Shown piece after piece: positions 14,695 to 23,048 of a DNA stretch of 64,000 nucleotides; position 1 is the first letter of the stretch; each line of letters opens with the position of its first letter. Origin of the DNA: Myxococcus llanfairpwllgwyngyllgogerychwyrndrobwllllantysiliogogogochensis (GTDB lineage: Bacteria; Myxococcota; Myxococcia; Myxococcales; Myxococcaceae); assembly GCF_006636215.1 (NCBI RefSeq), contig NZ_VIFM01000030.1:1-64000 (forward strand), read 5' to 3'. Below the pieces are notes generated by a model, which was given only the letters and a program-made list of their open reading frames with translations, ran no database searches and was not told where the DNA came from. A program made the position numbers and the translations under genes.

Positions 14695-17037
14695 ATGCGG
14701 AGGCTGTCGTCACGGTGGAGTGAGCTGGAGTCCCATTACTCCGTGGTGGTCGTGGGGTCGGGCTATGGGGGTGCCATCACCGCCAGCCGGCTCGCACGCG
14801 CAGGTCGCCAGGTGTGTGTGCTGGAGCGTGGGCGCGAGCTGCAGCCGGGCGACTACCCGCGCACGGAGGCGGACTTCGCCAAGGAGTTCCAGATCCACCT
14901 CGAGGCGGAGAGCGGCGTCGACCTGGGTCGCTCCACGGCCCTGTTCGAGCTGCACCGGGGTGGGGACGTGGCTGTCGTGACGGGCTGTGGCCTGGGCGGC
15001 ACATCGCTCATCAACGCCGGAGTCACGCTGCGGCCAGACCCTCGCGTGTTCCAGGATGCGCGCTGGCCCGAGGCGCTGCGCGCGGATGTGCCCGGCCTCA
15101 TTGAGGACGGATTCACATGGGCCGAGCGCATGTTGCGTCCCACTCCCTATCCCGAGTCGTCGCCGCCCCTGGCCTCGCTGGAGGCCATGGAGCGGGCCGC
15201 TCGTCACCTGGGGGGCACCTTCCGGCGTCCACCGCTGGCGGTCTCCTTCGAGGGCGGAGTGAATGAAGCGGGCGTGCGACAGGGCGCCTGCACGCTGTGC
15301 GGGGATTGCCTCACCGGGTGCAACCAGGGCTCGAAGAACTCCGTGCTGATGAACTACCTGCCGGATGCGCACCGCCACGGCGCGAAGCTCTTCACCGAGG
15401 TAGGGGTGCGCTACCTGGCGCGCGACGGCGGACGCTGGCGCATCTACTACCGGCCGATGAACAGCGGCCGTGAGCGCTTCGAGGCGCCGGACCCGTGGGT
15501 GACAGCGGACATGGTCGTGCTCGCGGCGGGGACCATGGGCACAGCGGAAATCCTGCTGCGCTCCCGAGCGCTGGGCCTGCCGTTGTCGGGGATGCTGGGC
15601 CAACGCTTCAGCGCCAATGGCGATGTGATGGCCTTTGGCTACAACACGGACGTCCCCATCAATGGCGTGGGCCACGGGACGCATCCGGCGGAAGGTCGCG
15701 AGCCCGTGGGGCCGACCATCAGCGGCATCATCGACGCGCGTGCGACGTCCCGACAGGAGGACGGCATGGTCATCGAGAATGGTGCCATGCCGGGGGCGTT
15801 CGGAAGGCCGATGCTGGGGCTGCTCGCCGCCGCGGCCGCGGTGGGCGGGGAAGACACGGACGAGGGGCTGAAGGACAAGCTGGAGGAGCTTGCTCGCGTG
15901 GCGGAGAGCGCAGTGCGCGGGCCGTACCATGGGGCCATGCGCCACACGCAGACCTTCCTCGTCATGTCTCACGACGCGGGTGTCGGTGAGCTGCGGCTGG
16001 AGGGCGACCGGGTTCGGGTGAACTGGCCGGACGTGGGCACGCAGCCGGAGCTTGCGCGGGTGGACAGTCGATTGCGCGAAGCCACGGCGGCCCTGGGCGG
16101 GACGTTCGTGCGCAACCCGCTGTGGAATCGACTCACCGGACATGAGGTCCTCTGCACGCATCCGCTCGGTGGCTGTGTCATGGCCGAGGACGCCAGCGCG
16201 GGTGTCGTGGACCATGAGGGGCGTGTCTTCTCCCGCGAGGAAGGCACCGAGGTTCACGACGGGCTCTATGTCAGTGACGGCTCGGTGATTCCAAGGCCGC
16301 TGGGGACCAACCCCCTCTTCACCCTCTCCGCCGTGGCTGAGCGTTGCGCCGCGCTGATGGCGAAGCGGCACGGGTGGACCATCGACTACACGCCCGCGAC
16401 GGAGGAGCCGGACGTGGGAGCGCGAGTGCCAGTGGGCGTGCGCTTCACCGAGACGATGTACGGCTCCATCTCGGGCGCGGTGGAGGAGAACTCGCTCGTC
16501 GCGGGAGACCCGAAGCGCATCGATGCGACCCACCTGCGTTTCATCGTGACGGTGGAGACGCCGGACCTGGAGCGGACGCTGGAGGACCCGTTGCATCCCC
16601 TGGGACTCTCCGGCGTGGTGGAGGCCTTGTCATTGTCTCCTCGGCCCCTGACGGTGGAGCGAGGCGAGCTGCATCTGATGACGCGGGAGGCGGCGCGACC
16701 GGGCGGGCGGCGGATGCACTACCAGCTCCCCTTGGTGGCCGAGTCGGGCGAGCGCTTCTTCCTCGACGGCTACAAAGACGTCCACGACGACGCGGGCTTC
16801 GACCTCTGGGTGGACACGACGCGGCTGCTCGTGTCGGTACACCGGGGGAATGACGCCTCGGGGCCCTGCATCGCCCGGGGGCTCTTGCGGTTGAACGCGA
16901 AGGACTTCGCCGTGCAGCTCTCCACGCTGCGTGTGCCGAGTGCCCGAGACACCTCGCGTCGGCTGTCGACGCTGCTGCGCTTCGGGCGGTTCTTCTTCGG
17001 CGCGCTCTACGACACCTACGTGCGTAAAGCCGCGTAG
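14695..17037 (+). CDS. GMC-family FAD oxidoreductase (cholesterol-oxidase-like) with Cys cluster
   Basis: About 780 aa from the ATG at 14695. The FAD Rossmann motif is VVVVGSGYGGAITASRLARAG; GGTSLINAGVTLRPDP is the GMC signature. Near residues 198-209 ACTLCGDCLTGCNQG gives four closely spaced Cys, as in GMC enzymes thought to hold an Fe-S cluster. The C-terminal catalytic part has CTHPLGGCVMAED and TNPLFTLSAVAERCA. About 230 further residues form a beta-rich extension starting FTETMYGSISGAVEEN. Probably oxidises a sterol or other lipid alcohol; the true substrate is unknown. No adjacent partner gene. Confidence 0.85.
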   Translation: MRRLSSRWSELESHYSVVVVGSGYGGAITASRLARAGRQVCVLERGRELQPGDYPRTEADFAKEFQIHLEAESGVDLGRSTALFELHRGGDVAVVTGCGLGGTSLINAGVTLRPDPRVFQDARWPEALRADVPGLIEDGFTWAERMLRPTPYPESSPPLASLEAMERAARHLGGTFRRPPLAVSFEGGVNEAGVRQGACTLCGDCLTGCNQGSKNSVLMNYLPDAHRHGAKLFTEVGVRYLARDGGRWRIYYRPMNSGRERFEAPDPWVTADMVVLAAGTMGTAEILLRSRALGLPLSGMLGQRFSANGDVMAFGYNTDVPINGVGHGTHPAEGREPVGPTISGIIDARATSRQEDGMVIENGAMPGAFGRPMLGLLAAAAAVGGEDTDEGLKDKLEELARVAESAVRGPYHGAMRHTQTFLVMSHDAGVGELRLEGDRVRVNWPDVGTQPELARVDSRLREATAALGGTFVRNPLWNRLTGHEVLCTHPLGGCVMAEDASAGVVDHEGRVFSREEGTEVHDGLYVSDGSVIPRPLGTNPLFTLSAVAERCAALMAKRHGWTIDYTPATEEPDVGARVPVGVRFTETMYGSISGAVEENSLVAGDPKRIDATHLRFIVTVETPDLERTLEDPLHPLGLSGVVEALSLSPRPLTVERGELHLMTREAARPGGRRMHYQLPLVAESGERFFLDGYKDVHDDAGFDLWVDTTRLLVSVHRGNDASGPCIARGLLRLNAKDFAVQLSTLRVPSARDTSRRLSTLLRFGRFFFGALYDTYVRKAA

Positions 17038-17141
17038 CGGGCGGGGAGGCGGCGGCCCGCCTTCCATGCAGGTCGAGTGATGCTCCTCCGGTGGGCCGTG
17101 GGCAACCTGATGCCCACGAAGGCACATCGGGAGGACAGGTC

Positions 17142-17639
17142 ATGGCGGACAAGCGGGAGCAAGAGGGCCGGCGGGCTTCACGAGAAGGCGCGCCCGGCGA
17201 GCTACCCATCGAGGCCCGTCGTGCCCGGCGAAGCGCCGCGCACGCGAGCCAGACCTACCGGGCCTTCATCAAGCACCTGTGCGAGCGCGGTGGCATGTCG
17301 CCCGCGGTGGCGGAGCAGGCCGCGGTGTCCGTGCTCTGCGCGGTGGAGCAGCGCATCAACAGCGAAGAGACAGAGGACCTGGAGGCGCAACTCCCCAGCA
17401 AGCTGGCGGAGCTGTTGCACCGGTGCGAGCGCCACGAGGACGAGTTGCCGGGGGGCTTCGGGCGCGAGGAGTTGCTCAAGCGCGTAGGGGAGGACCTGGC
17501 GCTCAACCCGGACGCGGTGGTGCCCGTGGTGCGCGCGGTCCTCAACGCCGTGAGAGATCAGATCAGCGAAGGGGAAGCCGAGGACGTCATGGACCAGCTC
17601 CCCGAGGACCTCAAGGAGCTGTGGCGCCGCCCGAGCTGA
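17142..17639 (+). CDS. DUF2267 domain protein
   Basis: A 165-aa protein starting MADKREQEGRR at 17142 (GGGAGGACAG upstream). After a charged N-terminus it has two copies of the DUF2267 pattern: VLCAVEQRINSEETEDLEAQLPSKLAELL and VLNAVRDQISEGEAEDVMDQLPEDLKELW. DUF2267 proteins are small helical, acidic and often stress-linked, with no known activity. It converges with the JAB-like gene, whose stop is 8 bases away. Confidence 0.85.
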   Translation: MADKREQEGRRASREGAPGELPIEARRARRSAAHASQTYRAFIKHLCERGGMSPAVAEQAAVSVLCAVEQRINSEETEDLEAQLPSKLAELLHRCERHEDELPGGFGREELLKRVGEDLALNPDAVVPVVRAVLNAVRDQISEGEAEDVMDQLPEDLKELWRRPS

Positions 17640-17646
17640 GCGGGCT

Positions 17647-18018
17647 TCACGCGCGTGCCATGGGCGCGTGAGTCATGCCCGAGACTTCCCGCAGGGGCTC
17701 GGCCCACCAGGGCTCGTCGGAGACCCAGACATCGCGGCCCTCGACGCGGGCGACCATGCCGCCGGGGGCCACGACGGAGAAGCGCGGTGCGCGCCCGAGC
17801 GCCTCCGTCAGCGCGGTCATCGTCGTCTCATCCTCGGAGGAGAAGCCGAGGGGCCCCTCGGGATGACTGTGCGCCACCTCCACCAGTTCGTGACGCCAGT
17901 ACCAGATGGCCTCCCACCGCGTGCGCGAGTCCGGCAGCAGGACGGGACTGTCGGAGGTCTCGCACCACAGCACCTCCTCGTCCTGGCCGATGAGCAGACA
18001 GACCTCTTGCGTCGACAT
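17647..18018 (-). CDS. JAB/JAMM (MPN) metalloprotease-like protein
   Basis: A 123-aa protein carrying the JAMM motif: HSHPEG around residues 50-55, then S-S-E-D with the metal Asp (about 60-63), the HxHx(n)SxxD arrangement. Flanking strands (VCLLIGQDEE, RFSVVAPGG) fit a minimal MPN fold. Active bacterial JAB proteins remove ubiquitin-like tails or cleave thiocarboxylate partners. It is last in the run Y RNA-phosphatase-Y RNA-Ro-unknown-JAB, 21 bases after the preceding stop. Whether it acts on a protein of this locus or on the ubiquitin-like protein at 8 kb is unknown. Confidence 0.8.
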   Translation of the reverse strand: MSTQEVCLLIGQDEEVLWCETSDSPVLLPDSRTRWEAIWYWRHELVEVAHSHPEGPLGFSSEDETTMTALTEALGRAPRFSVVAPGGMVARVEGRDVWVSDEPWWAEPLREVSGMTHAPMARA

Positions 18019-18039
18019 GATTCTCCTCCTCTCCGCACG

Positions 18040-19059
18040 TCACGCGTGCCGGGTGATGACCAGGACATCCGTGTCGATGGCCTCGCGGATGACCGAGGGA
18101 AGGCTCTCCAGCGTCACCTCGCTGTCCGCTCCCGCCAGACACACGCCCGCGTCGACCACCTGAAGCGTGTTCGCGTCGACGACGGAGATGAAGCGCTCCC
18201 CCATGAAGGCAAACGTCACTTCCAGTTGATGTCCCCCCATCCGTCGATGGTTCAGCAACCGCGCCCCCGCGCCCTGGAGCGCGACCTCCGCGCGCGAGTG
18301 GTCGCCCACCGGCGCGCCTCGCCCGTGTCGAGCCCCCGTGAACTCGACCTGCCGCCGAGCCCGCTCCGCCAACTCCACGGCCCGCGCCCGCGCTGCCTCC
18401 ACTGTCTGCGCCGCCTGTGCTTGCACGCTCGCCGTGAGCAGACGTGCCGCGAGCGCGCGCCGATGAGCCTCTCGCTCCGCGACGAGGGCCCGCAGACAGG
18501 ACTCCGCCTCGACCCGGCCCTGCTCGGCCACCCGCAGTACCCGGCCGCGCGTCTCCGCTGGCGCGAAGCGGATGTCGAGCGTCCGCGACGCCGCCTCCAG
18601 CAGCGCATAGCCATAGGCCGCCCGCAGCGGCGCGCTCACGCCCTTCACGGTGGAGAGCGGCTGGCCCTCCTCCAGGGCTCGACGTGCCTGGTCCTCCGCC
18701 TCGCCCTCGAAGTCCACGCCGTCGAACAGCAGTGAACCGTCATGCCAGCGCCGGGCACTCACGGGCGCGAGCACGGCGGGCTCCTCCTCCGGCATCAACT
18801 CCAGGGGCTCGGCCACCGCGCCCTCGCGGACCAGCCGAGCGCCCCACATGTGACCGCGCACGCGCGGCAGCCTGTCCAGACCTTCTGGGCTGGCAGGCTC
18901 ACGCGCCGTGGCCTCCCGCCCCTTCACCTCGAAGCGCCACCACCCCGGCGCCACGGGGGAGGTGACACGGAGGCGGCGCGAAGCGGTGTCCACGGTGCCG
19001 CCGCCCAGATACGGCAGCACCGCCGACTCCACCTTTCCGAGAAACTTCCGGTAGTCCAC
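18040..19059 (-). CDS. Unknown protein in the Ro/Y RNA locus
   Basis: A 339-aa cytoplasmic protein with no signal peptide. The N-terminal two thirds are beta-rich with Trp residues (VAPGWWRFEVKG, RGHMWGARLV). Residues about 200-245 form a long Arg/Ala/Glu helix (coiled-coil-like). The end is a compact alpha/beta domain (HQLEVTFAFMGERFISVVDANTLQVVDAGVCLAG). No family recognised. It follows the vWA/Ro-like gene by 29 bases and precedes the JAB gene by 21, so it probably acts in the same complex or pathway. Confidence 0.8.
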   Translation of the reverse strand: MDYRKFLGKVESAVLPYLGGGTVDTASRRLRVTSPVAPGWWRFEVKGREATAREPASPEGLDRLPRVRGHMWGARLVREGAVAEPLELMPEEEPAVLAPVSARRWHDGSLLFDGVDFEGEAEDQARRALEEGQPLSTVKGVSAPLRAAYGYALLEAASRTLDIRFAPAETRGRVLRVAEQGRVEAESCLRALVAEREAHRRALAARLLTASVQAQAAQTVEAARARAVELAERARRQVEFTGARHGRGAPVGDHSRAEVALQGAGARLLNHRRMGGHQLEVTFAFMGERFISVVDANTLQVVDAGVCLAGADSEVTLESLPSVIREAIDTDVLVITRHA

Positions 19060-19088
19060 GCCGCCTCCTTGTCACCACGACTTCGGGT

Positions 19089-20855
19089 TCACGCCACCTT
19101 CAACAGCGGCGTGCGCATCACCCGCTCCACCCAGCCGGACTGGCTGGCACCAGGCTGCGTCGGCGCATCCAGCAGCGCCTTGAGCACCCGGGGGACCTGG
19201 TAGGGGTCCGCGAACTGGTCCACGTTCACCTCGCTGAAGGGCACCTTCATGAAGCTCGCGCACGTGCGAACCGTGTTGCCACGGCCCCCCGCCACGCTCA
19301 CCAGCAACGCCAGCGCCGCCACCGTGTAGCCGCAGTCCCGGAACGCCCGGGCGAACTGGTCTCCCGCCTCGCCCGCCTCGTCGCCCACGACGATGACCAC
19401 CAGCTTCGCCCCCTCCGGCACCTTCACGCCGTCGCGGTGCAGGGCATGCACCCCGGCCGCGTGAGTCGTGCCGCCCGACGCCTTGAGCCGCTCGAGCATG
19501 TGCTGCACCGCCGTGCGGTTGGATGCCTTCGGCTTGAGGACGGTGCCCATCGTGTCGAACGCCGCGATGTGCAGCTTCTCCATCGGGAAGCCCGCGAGGA
19601 TGCGCGCCAGCGCCTCCTTCGAGTTCTCGATGGCGCCCTCCATGGAGCCCGACTTGTCGATGAGGAACATCACCCTCACGTCGGTCTCCGCCGTCGCCTC
19701 CGCCACCGCCTGTCGTGCCGCGTTGTCGCTCGCCTCCTCCAGCTTCTGGCGCAGCACCTCGCTGCGCACGTTCTTCGCGATGTTCAGCGCGCGCTGGTCC
19801 GTCGCCGTCTGGACGGCCTGCTCCCAGCGCCCTCGCACGGAGGGCTCCGCCAATAGCCCCAGCTCCTCGAGCGTCGGCGTCATCAGCCGCAAGTCCCTGT
19901 CCGACAACGAGGGCAGCAGCGCCGCCATGATGGCCGGAGTCATGCCCAGGTCCTTCGGCAGCCGGCCCACCACCTCCTTGTAGGAGAGGCGCTCCAGCTC
20001 GATCCACTCGCAGATCTCCGCCTCCGACAACCCGTCGAAGCGCTGGCTCTTCACGAGCGTCAGCCCGTTCAGGCCCACCGTGCGGTGCCCGCCCTCGGAC
20101 TGCTTCTGCTTCCAGCCGAGCACCTCGAAGAAGCCCTGCGCGCGCGGCTTGTACCCCGCCTTGCGCGCCAGCTTCTTCAGCGTCTCCTTGTAGCCCGCCT
20201 TCACCAGGCCCTGGAGCATGGGCAGGTTGGCCTCACGCGCCGCCAGCCACCGGGACGCCACGCGCTTCCAGCGGCCCATGGGCGCCTTGCGGGACGCGGG
20301 GTCTCCGAAGCCCGCCTCGCGGTTGAGGCGCGCGATGTCCGGCAGCTCGAGCAGCTCCGCCACCCGCAGCACCGCCTTGGGCGTGAGCATGCGCGTGGAC
20401 TTGCGCTCGTAGTGCAGCACCATGGCCTCGCCAATGGCGCGCCAGTCGTCGTCGTGGAACGCCACCTTCCCGTCCTCGCCGACCACGGGCTGACCCGCGT
20501 GCTCCTGCACCAGCATGAGCGCGCACGTGGCCACCTTCAGGTCACGCCAGTCCGTCTGCGTCAGCGCGTACGACGCGAAGTGCGCCATCAGCTCCGAGTT
20601 GAGTCGGTGGATGTCCAGGAGCTGCCGGTAGAGCCGCACCGCCGCGGGCACGAAGAGGCCCGGCTTCACGGGCTTGCCGAGCGTGCGCTGCGCCGGGGTG
20701 GCGTGCGCCGCGGCCACCCACGTGCCATTCACGTCCAGCCCCGGCCGGTTGTGCCACAGGTGCGCGGAGCCGCTGAGCACCAGGTCCAGCAGGCGCTCGG
20801 CGGGGCCACGCTGCGTCTCGGGCAGCAGCGGGGTGTTCTGGTTCGCGGTCGTCAT
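19089..20855 (-). CDS. Ro60/TROVE-like vWA-domain protein
   Basis: A 588-aa protein. Residues 1-330 are all-helical repeats (SELMAHFASYALTQTDWRDLK, ARLNREAGFGDP, LPKDLGMTPAIMAALLP), as in the HEAT-like ring of TROVE proteins. Residues about 395-560 are a von Willebrand A domain with a MIDAS: DKSGSME, the Thr of SGGTTHAAG and the Asp of VVIVVGDEAG. This is the Ro60/Rsr layout. In other bacteria Ro binds Y RNAs and works with PNPase or other nucleases in RNA quality control. The gene lies 159 bases after a YrlA-like RNA on the same strand, which strongly supports the call. Sequence similarity to Ro60 by eye is distant. Confidence 0.7.
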   Translation of the reverse strand: MTTANQNTPLLPETQRGPAERLLDLVLSGSAHLWHNRPGLDVNGTWVAAAHATPAQRTLGKPVKPGLFVPAAVRLYRQLLDIHRLNSELMAHFASYALTQTDWRDLKVATCALMLVQEHAGQPVVGEDGKVAFHDDDWRAIGEAMVLHYERKSTRMLTPKAVLRVAELLELPDIARLNREAGFGDPASRKAPMGRWKRVASRWLAAREANLPMLQGLVKAGYKETLKKLARKAGYKPRAQGFFEVLGWKQKQSEGGHRTVGLNGLTLVKSQRFDGLSEAEICEWIELERLSYKEVVGRLPKDLGMTPAIMAALLPSLSDRDLRLMTPTLEELGLLAEPSVRGRWEQAVQTATDQRALNIAKNVRSEVLRQKLEEASDNAARQAVAEATAETDVRVMFLIDKSGSMEGAIENSKEALARILAGFPMEKLHIAAFDTMGTVLKPKASNRTAVQHMLERLKASGGTTHAAGVHALHRDGVKVPEGAKLVVIVVGDEAGEAGDQFARAFRDCGYTVAALALLVSVAGGRGNTVRTCASFMKVPFSEVNVDQFADPYQVPRVLKALLDAPTQPGASQSGWVERVMRTPLLKVA

Positions 20856-21014
20856 GGGGTGCCACCTTTCGGGACGTGCGGCGGGTCAGGCGCGGGGCGG
20901 ACCCCAGGCGCAAAAAGGGCGTGAGGGGAGTGCACCGCGCGTGGAACGCACGGGGGCCTTTCGTGCACCAGGCACGGCCACCCGCGCGAAGCTGGGATGA
21001 GAGGGAGAGAGGGT

Positions 21015-21147
21015 GCGCCCGAGTGACGAGGCCTGTGTTGCTGGATTGAGTGTCCAGTGTTCTGCCAGTTGAACTACGAGGCCTGACGGCCTCGGCGGGA
21101 CTCGAACCCGCATCTCTCAGGCGTGTCTGACCCCGTCGGCCGGGCGC
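21015..21147 (-). ncRNA. YrlA-type Y RNA (permuted tRNA mimic), copy 1
   Basis: Read 5' to 3' on the minus strand. Terminal stem GCGCCCG (21147-21141) pairs with 21021-21015. A GCC/ACT internal loop follows, then stem GACGGGG (21137-21131) with 21031-21025. A 9-base bulge ending ACACG precedes a 4-bp stem. The tRNA-like part comes next: T-arm 21111-21095 (loop TTCGAGT), a perfect 7-bp acceptor stem 21094-21088/21083-21077 closed by GTCA, TA, D-arm 21074-21059 and anticodon arm 21057-21041 (loop CACTCAA, CTC with A33). The acceptor is closed, so it cannot be aminoacylated as such. Lies between the phosphatase and Ro-like genes. Confidence 0.85.
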
Positions 21148-21162
21148 GAAGCTGTATGCGCA

Positions 21163-21181
21163 ACCGCCACCGGGTGGCGGT
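21163..21181 (-). terminator. Hairpin after the metallophosphatase gene
   Basis: 8-base arms (21163-21170 and 21174-21181) 13 bases after the phosphatase stop and 16 bases before the Y RNA. There is no T-run, so it may be an attenuator, a processing site or an mRNA end stabiliser and not a full terminator. Confidence 0.5.
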
Positions 21182-21194
21182 CAGGCGCGGGTGC

Positions 21195-21902
21195 TCAGGA
21201 GTAGACGCACACGTCGCCGTGGATGGGGAACCGCGCGACGTCCTTGCCACCCTTGTAGCTTCTCCGGGCGGGCACCGAGACGAACTCCCACGTGGGCAAC
21301 ACCACCGCCGTCAGTGAGCGGCCATACACGCAGCCGGTGTCGATACCCACCGCGTGCTCGGTGACGAGCGGCTGGTCGAACACGGTGTGTCCGAAGATGA
21401 CCCGCTCTGGCCCCGTCCAGTGATGGGTCCAGAACTTCCAGCCCGCCGGTGCCTTGGACGGCCAGCAACTCTTCTTGCCGGGCGGCTGGATGCACTGGGC
21501 GTGGAGCAGGTGGTAGGGGTCCTGCTTCTCGACGGGCAGGTGGGGCAGCATGCCGGCGTGCACGACGATGGCGTTGTGCTCGGGCAGCCGGAGGTAGTGG
21601 GGCAGCCCCGCCATCCAGTCGAAGTGCTCGGTGTCGAGCGCCTGGCGCGTCGCCAGGTGGTCTGGCAGCAGCCGGTCATCCTCGCGGTGGCGCTGCTGGA
21701 GGTGCTTCTCCTCATGGTTGCCGAGGATGGCCTCGTGCCGCATCGCCAGCTCCACGCACTCGCGGGGCCTGGGGCCCCGGTCCACCAGGTCCCCGGCGAA
21801 GATGACCCGGTCGCTGGACGTGGCCCCCACCTTGGCGAGCAGCTCCAGGGCCTCGTCGTGGCAGCCGTGGAGATCTCCGATGACGATGGTGCGGGGGGAC
21901 AT
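21195..21902 (-). CDS. Metallophosphoesterase (calcineurin-like, PrpA/ApaH/Pnkp-phosphatase type)
   Basis: A 235-aa protein with all motifs of the fold: IGDLHGCHDE, FAGDLVDRGPRP, ILGNHEEKH, IVVHAGM and IFGHTVFD, followed by AVGIDTGCVYG. This group includes Ser/Thr protein phosphatases, Ap4A hydrolases and the phosphatase domain of the RNA repair enzyme Pnkp, which heals 2',3'-cyclic phosphate ends. It lies between two Y RNA copies on the same strand (ATG is 25 bases from the first), directly upstream of the Ro-like gene. That context favours an RNA end-healing role, which is an inference. Confidence 0.88.
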   Translation of the reverse strand: MSPRTIVIGDLHGCHDEALELLAKVGATSSDRVIFAGDLVDRGPRPRECVELAMRHEAILGNHEEKHLQQRHREDDRLLPDHLATRQALDTEHFDWMAGLPHYLRLPEHNAIVVHAGMLPHLPVEKQDPYHLLHAQCIQPPGKKSCWPSKAPAGWKFWTHHWTGPERVIFGHTVFDQPLVTEHAVGIDTGCVYGRSLTAVVLPTWEFVSVPARRSYKGGKDVARFPIHGDVCVYS

Positions 21903-21926
21903 GACAGGGTTCCTTGAAAGAAGAGT

Positions 21927-22053
21927 GAGCGCCCGAGTCGAGAGGCCGGTGGGCTGAGTTTGGAGTTCAGTGCCGGACCGCCGGCGTCACCCACCGGGTG
22001 GCGGGTGCGTGGAGTCGAACCACTGCGTGTAGGGCCTCTCGGGCCGGGCGCTC
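21927..22053 (-). ncRNA. YrlA-type Y RNA (permuted tRNA mimic), copy 2
   Basis: Terminal stem GAGCGCCCG (22053-22045) pairs with 21935-21927 over 9 bp. The same GCC/ACT internal loop is followed by stem CGAGAGG (22041-22035) with 21945-21939, whose sequence differs from copy 1 while pairing is kept. The bulge reads CCCTACACG. tRNA-like part: T-arm 22024-22008 (loop TTCGACT), an 8-bp acceptor stem 22007-22000/21995-21988 closed by ACCC, D-arm 21985-21972 (GCCG/CGGC) and anticodon arm 21970-21954 with loop CTCCAAA (CCA, Trp-like, normal U33). It ends 24 bases before the phosphatase ATG. Confidence 0.82.
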
Positions 22054-22330
22054 GAAAGCGTTGCGGCCAGGGACGCGGCCTTTCCGGGTTCCTGACGAGG
22101 AAATTCCCGCTCCCCTCCCCGCATTCTCTTGGGGGATATTTGTCAGGAAACCGGCGCCCCGCGGGTCGGGCCTCCCTGGGTGCTCCGTCTGTCCGGTCGT
22201 CCGGGTGGCCGGGGTCCTCTGCTCCACTCGGAGGCTGCCTGCGGATGCCAACGTGGTACCTTGCCGCGCCACATCCCTGTAACCCCATCTCCCGGGGCGG
22301 TTCTCCGGGCACAGCCCTCAGGTCCTTCCG

Positions 22331-23002
22331 GTGTTCGAGCAGCTCACGGATGACGAATTGTTCGCGGAGGTGGTCCGCCGCCGCGCCACGGGCGAGCCCA
22401 TTGGAGGCCCGCTCGGTACGTTGGTTCAGCGATGGAACCGGCCTGCCCGGTACGTCATCAGCAAGATTCAGGCGAGCTACGGCCGTGGGTCCCCAGCGGA
22501 CTCGGACGAGCTCTTCCAGGACGCGGTCGGCAAGTTCCTCGACCGCGGGTTGGATCAGTTCCGTGGCATCTCCCAGCAGATGCCGGGCCGGAGCGCGTCT
22601 CCCAAGACGTTCTTCCTGCGCATCGTCAAGCACGTGGCCATCGACTTCTACCGGAGGCACCGCGAGGAGCTCGCGGCGCCTTCGTCGGACCCCGATGACG
22701 CCATGGAAGAGTCTCCGTCCGAGCGGTCTCGTGCCGTGGAGATGGGCAGGAGGACCGAGGAGCGGGCGGACGCCCAGGAGCTGTATTGGGCCGCGTTCGC
22801 ACGACTCCAGCAGGAGCACCCCAAGGAAGCCTCGGCATGGGAGCTGTATCACCACGAGGACGTGGAGGATCACGAGGAATGCGCGCGTCGCTTGAACATC
22901 ACCGTGGTCAATTCCTACAAGCGCGTCAGTCGCGCCCAGGCCTACTTGAAGCTCTACCTGCTGGATCTCCAGCGCGAGTCGCCACGAGGGGAGGAAGCGT
23001 GA
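22331..23002 (+). CDS. RNA polymerase sigma factor, ECF-like
   Basis: A 223-aa protein with a GTG start. Region 2 is recognisable in DELFQDAVGKFLDRGLDQFRG and PKTFFLRIVKHVAIDFYRRHRE (the sigma 2.4-type segment). Region 4 is AFARLQQEHPKEASAWELYHHEDVEDHEECARRLNITVVNSYKRVSRAQAYLK, a helix-turn-helix with divergent sequence. The product likely directs a small regulon. The downstream gene, starting 46 bases later, is a putative anti-sigma factor. The 277 bases upstream, back to the Y RNA start, hold no other gene. Confidence 0.8.
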   Translation: MFEQLTDDELFAEVVRRRATGEPIGGPLGTLVQRWNRPARYVISKIQASYGRGSPADSDELFQDAVGKFLDRGLDQFRGISQQMPGRSASPKTFFLRIVKHVAIDFYRRHREELAAPSSDPDDAMEESPSERSRAVEMGRRTEERADAQELYWAAFARLQQEHPKEASAWELYHHEDVEDHEECARRLNITVVNSYKRVSRAQAYLKLYLLDLQRESPRGEEA

Positions 23003-23048
23003 GCCTCCTTCCCGGTCACACCCCGGGGTATTCAGGAGGAATGAAGTC

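Noticed and set aside
21015-22053. tmRNA (ssrA) or two-piece tmRNA
   Set aside because: Permuted order recalls two-piece tmRNA, but there is no tag reading frame or pseudoknots and each unit is only about 130 bases with a D-arm and anticodon arm.
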